Source: Zopfochytrium polystomum
Lineage: Eukaryota > Chytridiomycota > Chytridiomycetes > Chytridiales > Chytridiaceae
DNA length: 64,000 bases
Direction: 5' to 3'
Assembly (NCBI GenBank): GCA_025765615.1
Contig: JAIVFJ010000061.1
Coordinates: 124,001 to 188,000, forward strand
How positions within the stretch are numbered: position 1 is the stretch's first letter; each line of letters opens with the position of its first letter. Positions 40,709-52,458 of the stretch are shown here, piece by piece. The notes under the pieces were generated by a model. The model had not been told where the DNA came from, searched no databases, and saw nothing but the letters and a program-made list of their open reading frames with translations. The translations under genes were made by a program, and so were the position numbers.

Positions 40709-41119
40709 TGTTAGGCGGAACTGACTGGTTAGCAGCAAGAGGCACAAGACAGACCTGAACCTATTGTGACTGTCAGTTATCATTCTCACGATGCCCATGG
40801 GAGAGCAAGCCACCACCAATGCAGACCTGGGCGCTGGCTTGTGCTGATGACAAATACTCCAAGTACTAAGTGGAACGGAAACCCAGCGTCAACAGTTTTC
40901 CTCCTCCTCTGCTCAAGCAGATAATATAGGAGAGTTTTTTACCCTGTACCAGTCACGCTTGCCTAGCAACTATTACAGCATGTATATCATCATCATGTAT
41001 CAATAATTCATAACAGAGTTTTTTCTCTTTCTCTCTAAGTTGGGGAGAAGGACCACAAACACACATCTCCACTTCATTCACTCCTTCCACTCACTCACTC
41101 TGAGTAGACTGTTTACACA
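40709..41119 (+). repeat. 3' LTR of the copia element
   Basis: 411 bp, preceded by the G-rich polypurine tract; same ends as the 5' LTR. Confidence 0.88.
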
Positions 41120-42617
41120 CAGTGCCTGTGTGGTCTGGGGTTTTTCCATTCTGCCGCAGGGCAGATTATGAAACCCGATCCACTTGATTCCAAGTCAGAA
41201 TCAATTCATATTTGACTGGAAAACAATTTGAAAAGGACTTGGAAACAAGTCGGATCCCAAAGTTTTAGGATTATTGCTGTAATATGTGGAATCACATACA
41301 ATTTCCTGACAGGTCATGCAAATAAAAATGCACACATCAGAATCACGATCCCAATTGCTGCTAACACCTTCTTCAACAAATGCGCTACATTCATTTGCCA
41401 CGCAAGCATGGCCGAAAGAAAACAAAACGCAAAGAAGAACATTAGCAAGCCGCAAAACAACCACCAAACCGAATCTGCCCATGGGCGACAACTGTGCAAA
41501 TCCTCAATAAACTGTTAGGAAACCTCTTTTGATCTGCCTTCCTCAATCACTTTATGCTTTCTTTCAAAAGCCTATTTGATATCCTTGATGTGAGATATGA
41601 AATGAGAAACAGTTTGCACTGCCACCTCCACTTTGGCAACCTAAACTGAGAAATTGAAATTTTCTGTACTTTGTTTTGGCAAAACTCGTGCGAAGATGAT
41701 TTGATCTGAATAGAGAGTATGCGAATGCAATTCACGTAGAATAGCAAGACTGCCAGATGGCTGGGCAAGATTTTGGTATGTCTTGGGCGACCCAGCCCCC
41801 CGTTAGCTGTTTAGCAGCGCAGGGATTGAAGAGAAATGAGTTAACAGTGCAAGGGGATCTCAAACCTGGAAAGTGAAACACTGGCAGTGGAACATGCGCC
41901 GTGCCCTGCTGCACCTACTTGACCGCTGGACCAAAAGACTTGACTGCATTGCACTTGCTTGTGCTCCCACAGCTCGCAACTTTTCATCCACAACCAGGAA
42001 AAGAAAAAAAAAATAAGAAGGAAAGCAACGCGAGATGGGTGGGTGTGATCAGGCCTCTTGGAAGCTGCCCCCCCTTTACCCCCTACCCTCCTACCCCCCA
42101 ATGTCTGCTGCTCCTCAACCGTTCCATTCGAAAGGGACAGTGTATTTATCCAAATTCCTGTGTGGTTGAACACACGATTTTTTCGCGCCGTTTCGAGAGA
42201 CTTGTCAGACGAGACCAGGGTTGCTGCGCTGAGGAGAACCCACCTACTATTGGCTACTCACTCCGACTGGACCGACCCATCCGTCCGTCGAGACCGACAG
42301 ACCGACCCGACCCGACCCGACCAACCCGTGAGGCCGACCAGACCCGACCAGACCGACCGACGCGAACAACGGATATCGTATCGATCGAACGCGCCCCCAA
42401 ACCCGAAGGAGCTGTGGATCCGAACTACCTTGCAAGTAGTCGAAGGATTCGAGCTGAATCGTCCGATACCTTCAAACCCCCCCACCTGCAGCAGCAGGGG
42501 GACCGCGACCGCCTGACCGATACCCACCGACCTACAGTCCGACCGACTGACCTGACCGACCCCATCCATCCGCGCACCGACGCAATCACCGCCAACCACC
42601 CAAAAGCACACTGAAAC
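41120..42617. other. Spacer upstream of RPB3
   Basis: The first part (to about 41800) is AT-rich with overlapping frames on both strands and no recognisable motif. The last 350 bp are GC-rich with many GACCGACC-type degenerate repeats (about 42270-42560) and form the RPB3 promoter and 5' UTR. No gene recognised. Confidence 0.5.
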
Positions 42618-43677
42618 ATGGACTCGCTTGACATCCGCTTCCAGGAGACCGGCCCACAGGTCACGATCCAGAGCATCAACCCGGAGGAGAAGAGCATCTC
42701 GTTCATCCTGGCCAACACGGACCTGTCGATCGCAAACGCCCTTCGCAGGACCATGATTGCCGAAGTGCCGACCATGGCCATTGACCTCGTCGAGATTGAG
42801 CAGAACTCGGTGAGCAAACGATATGAACGATGATGGTGTTGTTTCTTGTTTGCGTTTCCTTTTTTTTGGTTTGGGATCCTCTTTGGTCACTTGCACGGGA
42901 GCGAATTATGTTTGCGCGCGTCGTGCGCACACTCACGGGCCACTTTCACCCTGGCACTACTTACACACACATTCACACACACACATTCTCTCTCACTCCC
43001 ACATACACACACACGACACACATCCACACCCTCAGTCTGTTCTCGTTGACGAATTCATCGCGCACCGGCTCGGCATGATACCGCTGACGTCGAGCTCCAT
43101 GTCCAACATCAACTACACGCGCGACTGCAACTGCACAAAGTACTGCTCGCTGTGCTCTGTAGAGCTGACGCTGAACGTGCGGTGCGAGAGCGACCGGAAC
43201 CTGGACGTGACGGCACGGCACCTGGTGTCGTCGTCCGAGACGATCAAGCCGTACCTGGAGAGCGACGACGACCCGGGGGTGACGATCGTCAAGCTGAAGC
43301 GCGGGCAGGAGCTGCGGCTGACGTGCGTTGCCAAGAAGGGCACGGCCAAGGAGCACGCAAAGTGGAGCCCCGTGACGGCGGTGGCGTTCGAGTACGACCC
43401 GCACAACCGGTTGCGGCACACAAACTACTGGCAGGAGAACGTCGGAACAAACTTGACCGAGGACTGGCCCGTGGGGCCTAACGGCCAGTTTGAGGAGGAG
43501 CCGGCAAAGGACGTCCCGTTCGATTACGCGGCAAAGCCCGACCGCTTCTACTTTACCGTCGAGGGCACGGGCGTCATGGACCCTAAGGAGGTGGTCGTTA
43601 CGGCGCTCAAGCTGCTGCAGGCCAAAGTCGCGCTGGTGAAGATGCTGCTCGGGCAGATCCACGAGACGGACCGCTGA
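42618..43677 (+). CDS. RPB3: DNA-directed RNA polymerase II subunit RPB3
   Basis: RPB3 is the alpha-like subunit that dimerises with RPB11 and nucleates Pol II assembly. Exon 1 (42618-42809) encodes MDSLDIRFQETGPQVTIQSI and the alpha motif NTDLSIANALRRTMIAEVPT, ending NS. Exon 2 (43036-43677) starts VLVDEFIAHRLGMIPLTS. It contains the zinc-binding CNCTKYCSLC ... C cluster and ends KVALVKMLLGQIHETDR. At about 277 residues it is in the usual range for the family. The single intron (42810-43035) has a CA-rich tract next to the acceptor. The zinc cluster and the DNCTKYC-like sequence separate it from RPC40. Confidence 0.95.
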
Positions 43678-44734
43678 TTAAATGGGATTGGATGGGGTAT
43701 GAAGATGACATTTTTTTGTTGTTTATTTCGTGCTCCCGTATGTCCCGCGAAGTGTTTTCTCACCCTCTGTCTCTCCCCTGTTGCCGCATTTCTCTTTCTC
43801 TCTCTCCTACTCCCCCACTGCTACTGGACTGTGCTTCGTGTGTGTGAGAGCGAGTGAGCGAGTGAGTGAGTGGGTAAGTGAGAGAGTGAGACCGGGAGAG
43901 AATGATCTTGAGTCTATTTACAGAATAATAATAAAAGAATCGCGCGAAAAGTCACAGGGTAGTCAAGTAAAGCCTTGTGAAAACAAACGTGTGGATGATT
44001 AATTTTGCTTTTTCATTTTATAAATGGGCCAAATAAAAATTGCAAAAATTTATTGAAAAATCAGCGGAAGTGTTGAGGAAACATACTCGGATTCAGTTTC
44101 TCGGATACAGATATCGAAATTCGGATACTCGCCTATTTTTCCTGATTTTTTCAACCAGAAAAATTGACTAAAATTTGCAGCATGTGCATGAGGGAAAACT
44201 CGATTTTTAGGGCACCATTTCCGAATTTTTGCGATTTATTTGGCATTTTTTCGAGGGAAACACGGAATTTCAGTTATTGCCAGATTCCAGCCGTGGGGAG
44301 TGAATATGAAGTCAGTGTGAAAAAAAAATTGAAAATTTATTGAGTTGGGATCGAAACAAATATCCCCACTCGATCAGGGGGGCCAGTTTTGAAAATTGCT
44401 GCAATCCCACTCGGGCAAGGTCCCAGAGGCAGACTTTGAGACAGGACAGACATAGAGACAGACAGATAGATAGACACGATTGGCCCACCAACTATTCGCA
44501 AACGCTCGCCAGGCGTCTGCCTGATTACGCAGTCAGGAGCTACTTTTCACCTCTAGCGCTGCCGCAGGCATTGCGCGCCCTTTTTTTATGACTGTTCCTT
44601 CTTCCTTTCGTGTATTTCCCTCCTTTGTGCCTCTCCCTCGTGTCTTCTTGTTTTCTCCTTTTTCCCTTTTTCCTTGAGCGTCTCCAATTGTCTCGCCTTT
44701 GTCCCTGCGCCGCGTGGCGCCACGTATGCAGGGA

Positions 44735-44930
44735 GAGTCTACATAGTGGAAAAAATTATAAAAATTAGAGAAATAACCGGAATCGATTCCTCTTTCTAAT
44801 AGGTTCATACTTCTCATATGAAAATATCCTATGTGTTGTACTGAATCATAGTAAAGTAAGCTAAAGAACCTAAACTACAACCAACACCTTATGTGAGATA
44901 CTTGGGAATCTCATAATCTAGCGTGGCGTC
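44735..44930 (+). repeat. Dispersed repeat, copy 1
   Basis: Similar along its length (roughly 75-80% by eye) to the reverse complement of 55140-55345. Shared blocks include GGAATCGATTCC/GGAATCAATTCC, AAGAACCTAAACTA and ACCTTATGTGAGATACTTG/ACCTTATGTTAGATACTTG. About 200 bp, no coding capacity; no terminal inverted repeats seen. Confidence 0.65.
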
Positions 44931-45049
44931 GCAGCTAGTGGAGTGCGTATGTCCTCGACTGCATATATGCTTCATTATTCAGGCGTCTGTTTTATGAAAT
45001 ATTATTTTGGAGGGCACAGAAGTTTGGACATTTGGCACTACAACATTGT

Positions 45050-45260
45050 ACCATGATGGTAGCATTCAAAGAGCAAACCAACGCAAATACAACGGAATCG
45101 ACCACCGGGGATTCACCTGAGGGTCCTCCTTTAAACATGAGAATGGAAATGTGAATGCTGTTGGCTACATTGACAAGCAGTCAATCTACTTGTTTTATAT
45201 TGTTCCAGCCCCAAAGGGCCGACGGGAAGAGAAAGCGCCATCAATGGTGAACCATTAAAG
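45050..45260 (+). pseudogene. Copia gag-pre-integrase remnant
   Basis: The plus strand reads YHDGSIQRANQRKYNGIDHRG and, after a stop, YIDKQSIYLFYIVPAPKGR. These resemble the gag-pre-integrase segment of the copia element at about 37410-37470 (GDSLYYLIPVQHPT). Short and stop-containing. Confidence 0.4.
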
Positions 45261-45384
45261 ACTACGTCCAGGTGTCACCTTGGCAAACCCACCCCATGCA
45301 CTACAGACTTACAGGGTCGTCAGGCATCTCCACCGCACCACTCCTTGTGATTCAAGACCATAATACTCTTTCTTGTTGCCGTCA

Positions 45385-45465
45385 ACAGCTGGCGTCGTGA
45401 CTTGAACCCTGGGCCCTTGAGTGACAGATACCCAGACCCCCCATGCTTTCCCAGCTAGACTCTTG
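45385..45465 (-). repeat. tRNA-like (SINE-like) fragment
   Basis: On the minus strand the sequence reads GTCTAGCTGGGAAAGCATGG ... GGGTTCAAGTCACGAC, resembling A- and B-box arrangements of a tRNA-derived element. It does not fold as a complete tRNA by eye. Confidence 0.35.
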
Positions 45466-46080
45466 TGAGGGGCGCAGTCAATCTACTTGGCCTTGAGATG
45501 TGAGTGACTCAAGGGTATTGGATCACAATGTCTCTAGAAAGGATAATATGCAATCATCTAGTATCAGAAAGCCAGCAGTTATTGTAAGCCACAACAACTG
45601 TGTGGGGTGTGTGAATTGAGTGGGTCACTTGATGGGCTTCTCTGACACTCAACAAACGAGTGGAAGTGTTACACATGGTGCCACAAGCTGTTTTTCTGGA
45701 TTCATGACAGGTGCGTAAGCGTTAAGCAAGGCTCTAGTAATCTTTTTAATAATGGAAGGGCCAAAGAGCCATCTGTGTGACTTTGTCAGCGCTGCAAGGG
45801 AAATGGACTGCGCATGGAACAGAGTTCCAACCCTTGGTTTCACAGAGGAATGCAGCACGAAAGGCTGTGTCCAAAAAAAGCGGCTTCTGATCGGGTGTCG
45901 ATTTCGAAGGAACTTGAGAATTTGAGATATTGAGTGTGCCAACAGGCGCGTGTTGACACGAAATTCTTTTACTTGCAAGTCGGCAAAACCCTCACATGAC
46001 TGACAGACCCTTTCAAGGCGTACAGGTGGCGTCATTCTTTCCACCTGGGTAGAGAGAGGGCAGAAGAGAGAGCCGGAGAG

Positions 46081-46131
<51 letters not shown>

Positions 46132-46372
46132 GGGCGGGGAATGATTTCATCCGCTGTCCGCGAATTTTGTCTGCACGTCGAAAAACGAAATACGGGGGGT
46201 CTACAAGTAGCCGGTTACAAATACTTGTTATTTATTTCTTTATCAGTTGATCGTTCACTCATTACAAATTTTAATTTATAATTATTAGCAGCCCCCCAAG
46301 CCGCCCCGTCCTCTGCGGAACACCTCTGTCATTCATTTCAAGCACAAGCACCAGCACCAGCAACTTACACTC

Positions 46373-47734
46373 ATGACGACGACGACGGCGGCGGCGGCGA
46401 AGAAGGTCGCGCTCGTCGTCGGCGCATCGCGCGGCATCGGCGCCGCCGTCGCACACGCCCTCGGCGCCGCGAGCTGGCACGTCGTCGTCGCCGCAAAGTC
46501 GGCGACGGCGACCCCGGCGACATCGACTTCGACGGCACCACAAGCAGCGCCACCAACAGCAGCAGGCTCCGTCGACTCGGTCCGCGACGAGATCCTCCGC
46601 GCCGGCCACTCGGCATCCGCTGTGCGCCTCAACGTGCGCAACCCCGACGACGTGCGCGCCGCCGTGCGCGCCGTCCTCGTCGACCACGGCCGCATCGACG
46701 CCGTCGTCTATAACGCCGGCGCCATCTGGTGGGGCTCCGTCGCCAGCGCCGACTTGAAGAGGTTTGACTTGCTGCAGGAGGTGAGCCTTGGCCGGGGTTG
46801 CTGACGAGTTTGGAGTTCCGAGCGCGAGCGAGGGTGTGTGCGTGCGAGCGTAAGCGAGTGTATGTGTGTGTGCGTGCGAGCGCAAGCGAGCTAGCGAAAG
46901 CGTGTCTATGCGCGGGAGCGCAAGCGAGCCAGTGTGAGTGGAGTACATGCGAGTGCGAGCGAGCAAACGTGTGTGTGTTTCGCGCGAGTCTTGGACCAAA
47001 CTAGTAATCTTCCATTCGCCCCACATTTACTCTCACACACACACAAACACACACACACACACACACACATAAAAAAAAAGGTCAACATCCGCGGGCTCTA
47101 CGCGGTCGTCCAAGAAGTCCTTCCCATCTACCAGCGGCAGTCGTCGGGCCGCTTCCTTGTGGTCTCGCCGCCCATCTACTCGCGCTTCTTCCGCGGCAAG
47201 ACATCGTACGCCATCGGCAAGGTCGGCATGACCGTGCTGACCATGGGCCTCGCCATGGAGCTCGAAGGCTCCGGCATCGCAATCAGCTCGCTGTGGCCCG
47301 CCTACGGCACCCAGAGCGCAGTCACAGACAAGTACAAGATGCCGCTCGCCGACCTCATGAAGCCGACCATCTTTGCCGACGCCGTCGTCGGAATCCTCGG
47401 CGAAGTGGACCCCGCAAGAGTCAACGGAAAGGCGTTTATCGACGAGGACTACCTGAGAGAGTACCGCGGCGTCACGGACTTTGCAAAATACAGAGTCGGT
47501 GAGTGAGCGAGTTCGTGTATTGGAGTGAGATGTTTGGGTGGGGTGAGAGACTGTTTATAGTGATTGAGCGAGCGAAAATAACTGACCAACCAACCGACCA
47601 ACCAACCAAACCACGACAAAGTACCCGACTCGTCCCCGCGCAGGATGCTGCCGGCAGAGTTCCCGTCGCTACTCGTCAAGGAGCAGGACGACCGCGGTGT
47701 CTCGCTGCAGTCTCTCACTAAGTCGATGCTTTGA
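46373..47734 (+). CDS. Short-chain dehydrogenase/reductase, HSDL2-like
   Basis: NAD(P)-dependent oxidoreductase of the classical SDR fold, closest in motif layout to hydroxysteroid dehydrogenase-like 2 (which is peroxisomal/mitochondrial). Exon 1 (46373-46780) has the cofactor motif GASRGIGAAVA, a low-complexity Ala/Thr/Pro insert, LNVRNPDDVRAAV and VYNAGAIWWG. Exon 2 (47081-47498) has VNIRGLYAVVQEVLPIYQR, VSPP, the active-site YAIGK and ELEGSGIAISSLWPAYGTQS. Exon 3 (47622-47734) gives the C-terminus ending LTKSMLSTOP-type, without a peroxisomal SKL. Intron 1 (46781-47080) has GT-rich sequence near its donor side and a CA tract plus A run at the acceptor. The natural substrate cannot be told from sequence. 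Confidence 0.85.
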
Positions 47735-47903
47735 AAGGACCCAGGCCGGGGGGGGGGGGGGGTAGGGGGGGCAAGCAAGGCAAGAGCGAAAGAGACTGCG
47801 CGATACGAGAATAAAGAAGGATGAAAAAAAAACCATCACCCCACTTCACCCCAGTGCAACTACTGTTATTCTTCTCGCCGCTACAAAATATGCGGCAACC
47901 CCG

Positions 47904-49847
47904 CTACATCACCGCGCACTTTTGCTCCCTCCCTCGCCTCTGCCGCCGCCGCCGCCGCCGCCCAGTCCTCCCAACGTCCACCTCCTCAGCATCCGCACCG
48001 TCGTCACAGTCGTCGCCCCCTTCCCCGCCCTCCAACGCGCAGCCCTCGCCGGCCAGACCGCCGCCGCGGCCACCGCCGTCGGCGACCACGACCGCGGTCC
48101 CAACAAACCCGCACCCGGGAACAAACACGCACTCGCTCGCCGCCGCCGCCCCCTCCGCTTCCGCCGCCGTCGCACCAAAGCGCGGGTACGGCCGCCTCGC
48201 AAAGTGCATCGCCGCGTCCGACACCGCCAGGCCGTTGCTGCCGCCGCGCGTGCATTTTACGCGGTACGCCGTGTTAACTGTTAAAAGGTGGTGGGGTTCA
48301 ATGAACTGGTTGGACGCAAGAGGGGACGTACCCAGCGCGGCCCACTCCTCCGCCACGCCCGCCGCATCGTCGGCGCCGTCGGCGTTGTCGTTGTCGTCGT
48401 CCACCCCCGCTGCCGCCGCTGCCGCCGCGACGGCGTGGCAGTGGATTCCGACGCGCACGTCGACGGGGATGCCCGTCTCGTACGTGTACTCCTTGAGCGT
48501 TTCCACCAGGTCGAGGCCCAGCTCGATCAGGCGGTCGGTGCCCGTGGCCTCGCGCGAGTGCTCGACCGTCCACGCCACTTTTTTTTTTTTTTTTTGGTTT
48601 TCAGGTGTTAAGAGGTTGGGGGAGTGTTCGGGGATTGAAGGGTTGAAAAGGCAACCGACTCTTACAGAACTTTCTCCGTCAGGTCTCTCGCTAAGTCGTG
48701 AAAAACGAAGGGGAAAAGAGAGAAACACATGCGCGCGCGCGCGCACACACACTCACACATACCAAGTGCCCGTGCGTGCGAGTGCGGAGGCCCGCAACGT
48801 TCTTGACCAGCACGTCGAACATGGACGTAAAGTCGGCGAACAGCTCCATAGCGCCCTTGGCGGTCATGATCGTCTGCGCCGCCGTGCCGCCCCACAGCAC
48901 CGACGGCTGCGCCGAAGCCGCCGCGCCCGCCGTCGCCGTGGCGCGCTGCTCGGTGGGGGACGTTGTTGCGTCGAGTGGAGCGATCGTAGGAAGTGGGGTC
49001 GCACACAAATTGGCGAGTTTCGAAAAAAAGGGGGAGGCGAGGAAAGGTCGCAGGTGCGGAAAATGAGACCGGGCAGATCGGCCCCGCCGTTTCATGCACC
49101 CACACCACACGCGCGCGGGCGCAACGCACACACACTCTCTCTGTCTTTGCAAACTCACCTGCGCTCGCCCCGCGGCCTCCCGCACCTGGCACCCGTCCTC
49201 GGTCGCCGGCAACACAGGCTCGACCAGCGCCGCAAAGACCGGGACGCGCAGCCGGCGTCGGCGGCCGCTGCCACCATCAACCGGCGGCGGAACGGGCCTC
49301 CACGGCGCCGGCGCAACGCGCGCCGCCGCCACCGCCGCGTCGCTCGGCTTGTGCGGCGGCCAGAGCCGCCGGCGAGTCTCGCTGGCGCGCGGCGGCGGCG
49401 CTGAGGTCGCGGACGTCCCTACGGACGCGACGGATGCGCGCAGCGTGCGCTCGGAGAGGCGGCCGGAGGCGTCCGGGGACCGCTCGGCTGCGGCGGCTGC
49501 GGCGGCTGTGGCGGCTGTGGCTGCGGCGAGGTCTCTGCAGAGCGACGCGCGGTCGGGCGCGGATAGGGCGACGAGGGCCGCGAGCGACGTTTCGCGGTCG
49601 AGTCGCTCCCGCATGGCCGACAGCGACGCGGCCGCGGCGGTGACGAACTGCTCTTCCTGTAATAAAAAAAAAAAAATTTTTTTTTTAGTAATGTTTGTTG
49701 GAGGGAGGAGGTTGTTGAGGGGTTTCACAGTCGGCGCTTGTCTGCGCATCGGACAAGCAACCCCACTCGTCTTCGCGTTTAAACCACAACACGCACAAGC
49801 ACACACACACGCACACAAACACACAAAAAAGCACACTCACACACACG

Positions 49848-49879
<32 letters not shown>

Positions 49880-52222
49880 AACACGCACACAAACACACAA
49901 AAAAGCACACTCACGGGAATAGTGACGCGCCTGTACAGCCCGTCAAAGAATGCGACCAGGACGGCGACGGGCCGGTTTCCGGACCAGACGAGTTGCGAGA
50001 CGGCCCGCTTCGCGCTGCTGCGGCCGACGAGCTTGCTCGCCTGCGCCTCGACGGCCGCCGGCAGCGGGTCGACGACGCAGGGGCCCGGCTGCGTGTGTTC
50101 GAGGCACGCCAGGCAGAGCGGGAGGAACACGTCGCCGCTGGCGCCGCCGCTGTCCATGGTGGTAGGGCCGACGACGGCGGCAGCGGCGTCGGCGCGGCTG
50201 CTGGGAGACGCTGTCATGTACGAAATGGACGATCGGACATCCCTTTTTTTAATTGATGTTTGCGGTTGGGAAAGGTCAGCGCAAGGTTAGAGTCTTTCCG
50301 TTTCGGTCAACTTGCCACTGAGTTGGTGGGGGACCTACCCATCTGCCTCTGCGCGGATGTCGAGCAGTCCGACGGCTTTGGCTCCGAGCGCCGTCTTGAC
50401 AATGTCCACACACTGTATTTACCGCGCCCACGGGTTCCGGTCAGTTTTGGGGGGGGGGGGGGGGGGAAGGGAGTGGTTGAAGTCAGCGAGGTCGTCCGCG
50501 AGAGAGAGAAAGAGGGGAAAGCATTCCATGCGTAAAGAAGCGCTTTCGTTCGAAACCAATTGCCCCGGCAAGCCTTACGTTCTTAAAGCCCTGCCTTCCT
50601 TCTCCGCCCAGCCCTCTATCACTTTCACACGCACACAGACACACACACACAAACACACCTGTCGCATCGCGGTTGGCATCGCCTCCGTTGTGATTCCCTT
50701 TGCGGCTCGGATGGTCGCGATGCGCTGCGCCGCCAACAGCAGGGCCTCCCTGGCCTCGACGTCCTTGCGGGCGGCGACGAGCTCGACCTCGCCGACGGCC
50801 CACTCGGTCATTTGGCGAAGCAGGTCGGCGTCGACGGCCGTGAAGCGCTTGCGGGCGCGCCCGCGGATGCTGAGGGCGCCGATGCGGACGCCGGTAGCGG
50901 AGACGAGTGGCGCGCCGGCGTAAAAGTGGAGCCCGCGCTTGGCCTGTGCGCAAGGAGGCAAGTTAGGGAGGAGAAGAGAGCGGCAAGCAGACGAATCACC
51001 CTCTCCCCGTCTCTCTTACCCCGTCTTCCCTCACCCATCACACTGCCCCCCTCATCACTCTTTTTACCAGCGGCTTTTCACGAAACTTGCCCTCCCTCGC
51101 CGCGTCCAGCACGACGAATCCGCCTCTCTTGTCGTTGCGCACGACGTAATGGCAAAAGGCGTCGCTGCGCGGTTCTTCGCGCATACCGGGCGGGAGGATG
51201 CCCGTGGCGTCGGACACGGACGCCCAGCGCGACTGCCAACGGTCGACGATGCTGAGGATGCAGACTTCAGAGTTGAGCAGCTTGGCCGTGAAGGACGTGA
51301 CGACGTCGAGGCGGGGCTCTGCGTTGCGTTTTGTGCGCGTGTGCAGGGTCAGTAAAATGCGCAGGCGGAAAACCAAACCCCAACGCAGGGATGCCCGCGC
51401 ACCTGACAGCGCCCCGACCAGCCGCATCGCGTGCAACGCCACAACCCGCTCCTTCTCGACCGCCTCCGCGTTCTGCGTGTGCTCCGCGCCGCCGCCCGCA
51501 GACCCTCTTTCCCCTCCTCCTCCTCCTCCGCCGCCGCCGCCGGACCCCTCTCCCCCAGCCTTCCTCCGCCGCCCCGACGACGACGCCGGCTCCGTCGCCG
51601 TGCGCGCCGAGGCGACGCGCCGGTGCTCCAGCGCCGCCCACGGCCGGGCGCGTCCGAGTGCGCCCGACAAAGCCGGCTGCGCCTGCTGCTCGGGCTGATG
51701 TTGGTGTTGCGGGTCCTGCTTCGGCGCTTCTTCATCCTCTGCCGGCGTCGGCGGGTGCTGCTGTCCCGCGGACGCGGCCGCTGCGTCGCCTGCGGCGGCC
51801 GAGACGGCGAAGTCCACGGGGCGAAGCGGATGCTGCGCGACGGCGGCGGCGGCGGCCTCTTCGGCCACGGGGAGGCTGTTGCTGCTGCTGCTGCTTGCGC
51901 CGATAGATTCGCTGCCCGTTCCCGGTCCGCCGTCGGCGGCGGCAGCCGCGCCAGAGGCGTCCGCGGCGTGCTGGTGGTGGGGGCGGTGACCGTCGTCGGC
52001 AGCGTCGGGGGCGGGCTGCTGGTGCTTGGGCGGGGTGGGGCGAGCCGCGGGTGGCAGGGTGCCCACTGCTTCCACTGCTTCGTCGGTATCTGCGTCGGAC
52101 GGCGGCGGCGGTGGCTGCGGCGGCGGCAGCGGCGCTGGAGTGGGAGTGGCGAGTGCGGGGAGGGGCCGGAAGAGCGGCTGTGTGTGCGGGCCCAGCGGGT
52201 CTAGGCGGTGTCGAGCGATCAT
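47904..52222 (-). CDS. GAF-domain protein with class III nucleotide cyclase homology region
   Basis: Start at 52222 ([11 protein letters not shown]). The first exon (to about 51400) is almost entirely Pro/Ala/Gln/Gly low complexity. A GAF domain follows across two exons: [41 protein letters not shown], then [20 protein letters not shown] and a helical [18 protein letters not shown]. After further low-complexity exons come [32 protein letters not shown] and [12 protein letters not shown]. These fit the half-conserved layout of class III cyclases (FD.LV, RVGIH, VN.A.R). I could not find the two metal-binding Asp positions (FADIVGFT and KTIGD types), so activity is doubtful. Exon joins in the 3' half are tentative, and introns are full of (GT)n/(CA)n. 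Confidence 0.5.
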
Positions 52223-52458
52223 CGGTGTAGCTGCGTGTGGGTGGCGGCGGTTGTTTTACTGCAGCGTAGTGATGGTGCTGGAGTATTCCTTTTGGGGGGG
52301 TAGGGGGCAGTAGAAGCGCCTGAGCAAAACGAAGGTAGCGTGAGGTCGAACGAGGGGACAAGACTTTATTTTGGTGGTAAATATTGATAATATTGTTTGT
52401 GTTTGATGTTTGTTAGCACATATGAACTCTGAAAAGTGGTGTCGCCTGGTTGGGTTTG

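Larger units (their letters stand above)
35880..41119 (+). mobile_element. Decayed Ty1/copia retrotransposon
   Basis: Two 411-bp LTRs (35880-36290 and 40709-41119) begin TGTTAGGCGG and end TTTACACA. They differ by a few substitutions and two compensating 4-bp indels. A G-rich polypurine tract (GCGGGGGGG) precedes the 3' LTR. The internal part encodes a copia-order Pol: gag-pre-integrase, integrase, RT, RNase H. It is interrupted by stops and at least one frameshift. No target duplication is evident. The LTR divergence and stops indicate an older insertion than the neighbouring Ty3/gypsy element. Confidence 0.88.
43678..46372. other. Spacer between RPB3 and the HSDL2-like gene, repeat-bearing
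   Basis: It begins with GAGTGAGT-type degenerate repeats (43840-43900), then AT-rich sequence (44000-44350). It includes a dispersed repeat (44735-44930), a copia fragment (45050-45260), a tRNA-like fragment (45385-45465) and a (GA)n tract at about 46098-46128. A minus-strand frame at 45649-46044 has no motif I recognise. Confidence 0.5.

Noticed and set aside
41201..41518. Overlapping frames of about 96 codons on both strands
   Set aside because: No motif, no conservation cue; random frames in spacer sequence.
45649..46044. 131-codon minus-strand frame
   Set aside because: No recognisable motif, AT-rich repeat-bearing surroundings, no splice or start context; left unannotated as a gene.
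49800..49925. Regular CA repeats considered as a CRISPR-like or satellite array
   Set aside because: Simple dinucleotide repeat inside an intron; no spacers.
47821..50290. Plus-strand frames of 400-530 codons rich in Arg, Ala and Pro
   Set aside because: They are antisense to the cyclase-like gene in GC-rich sequence, where stops are rare by composition.
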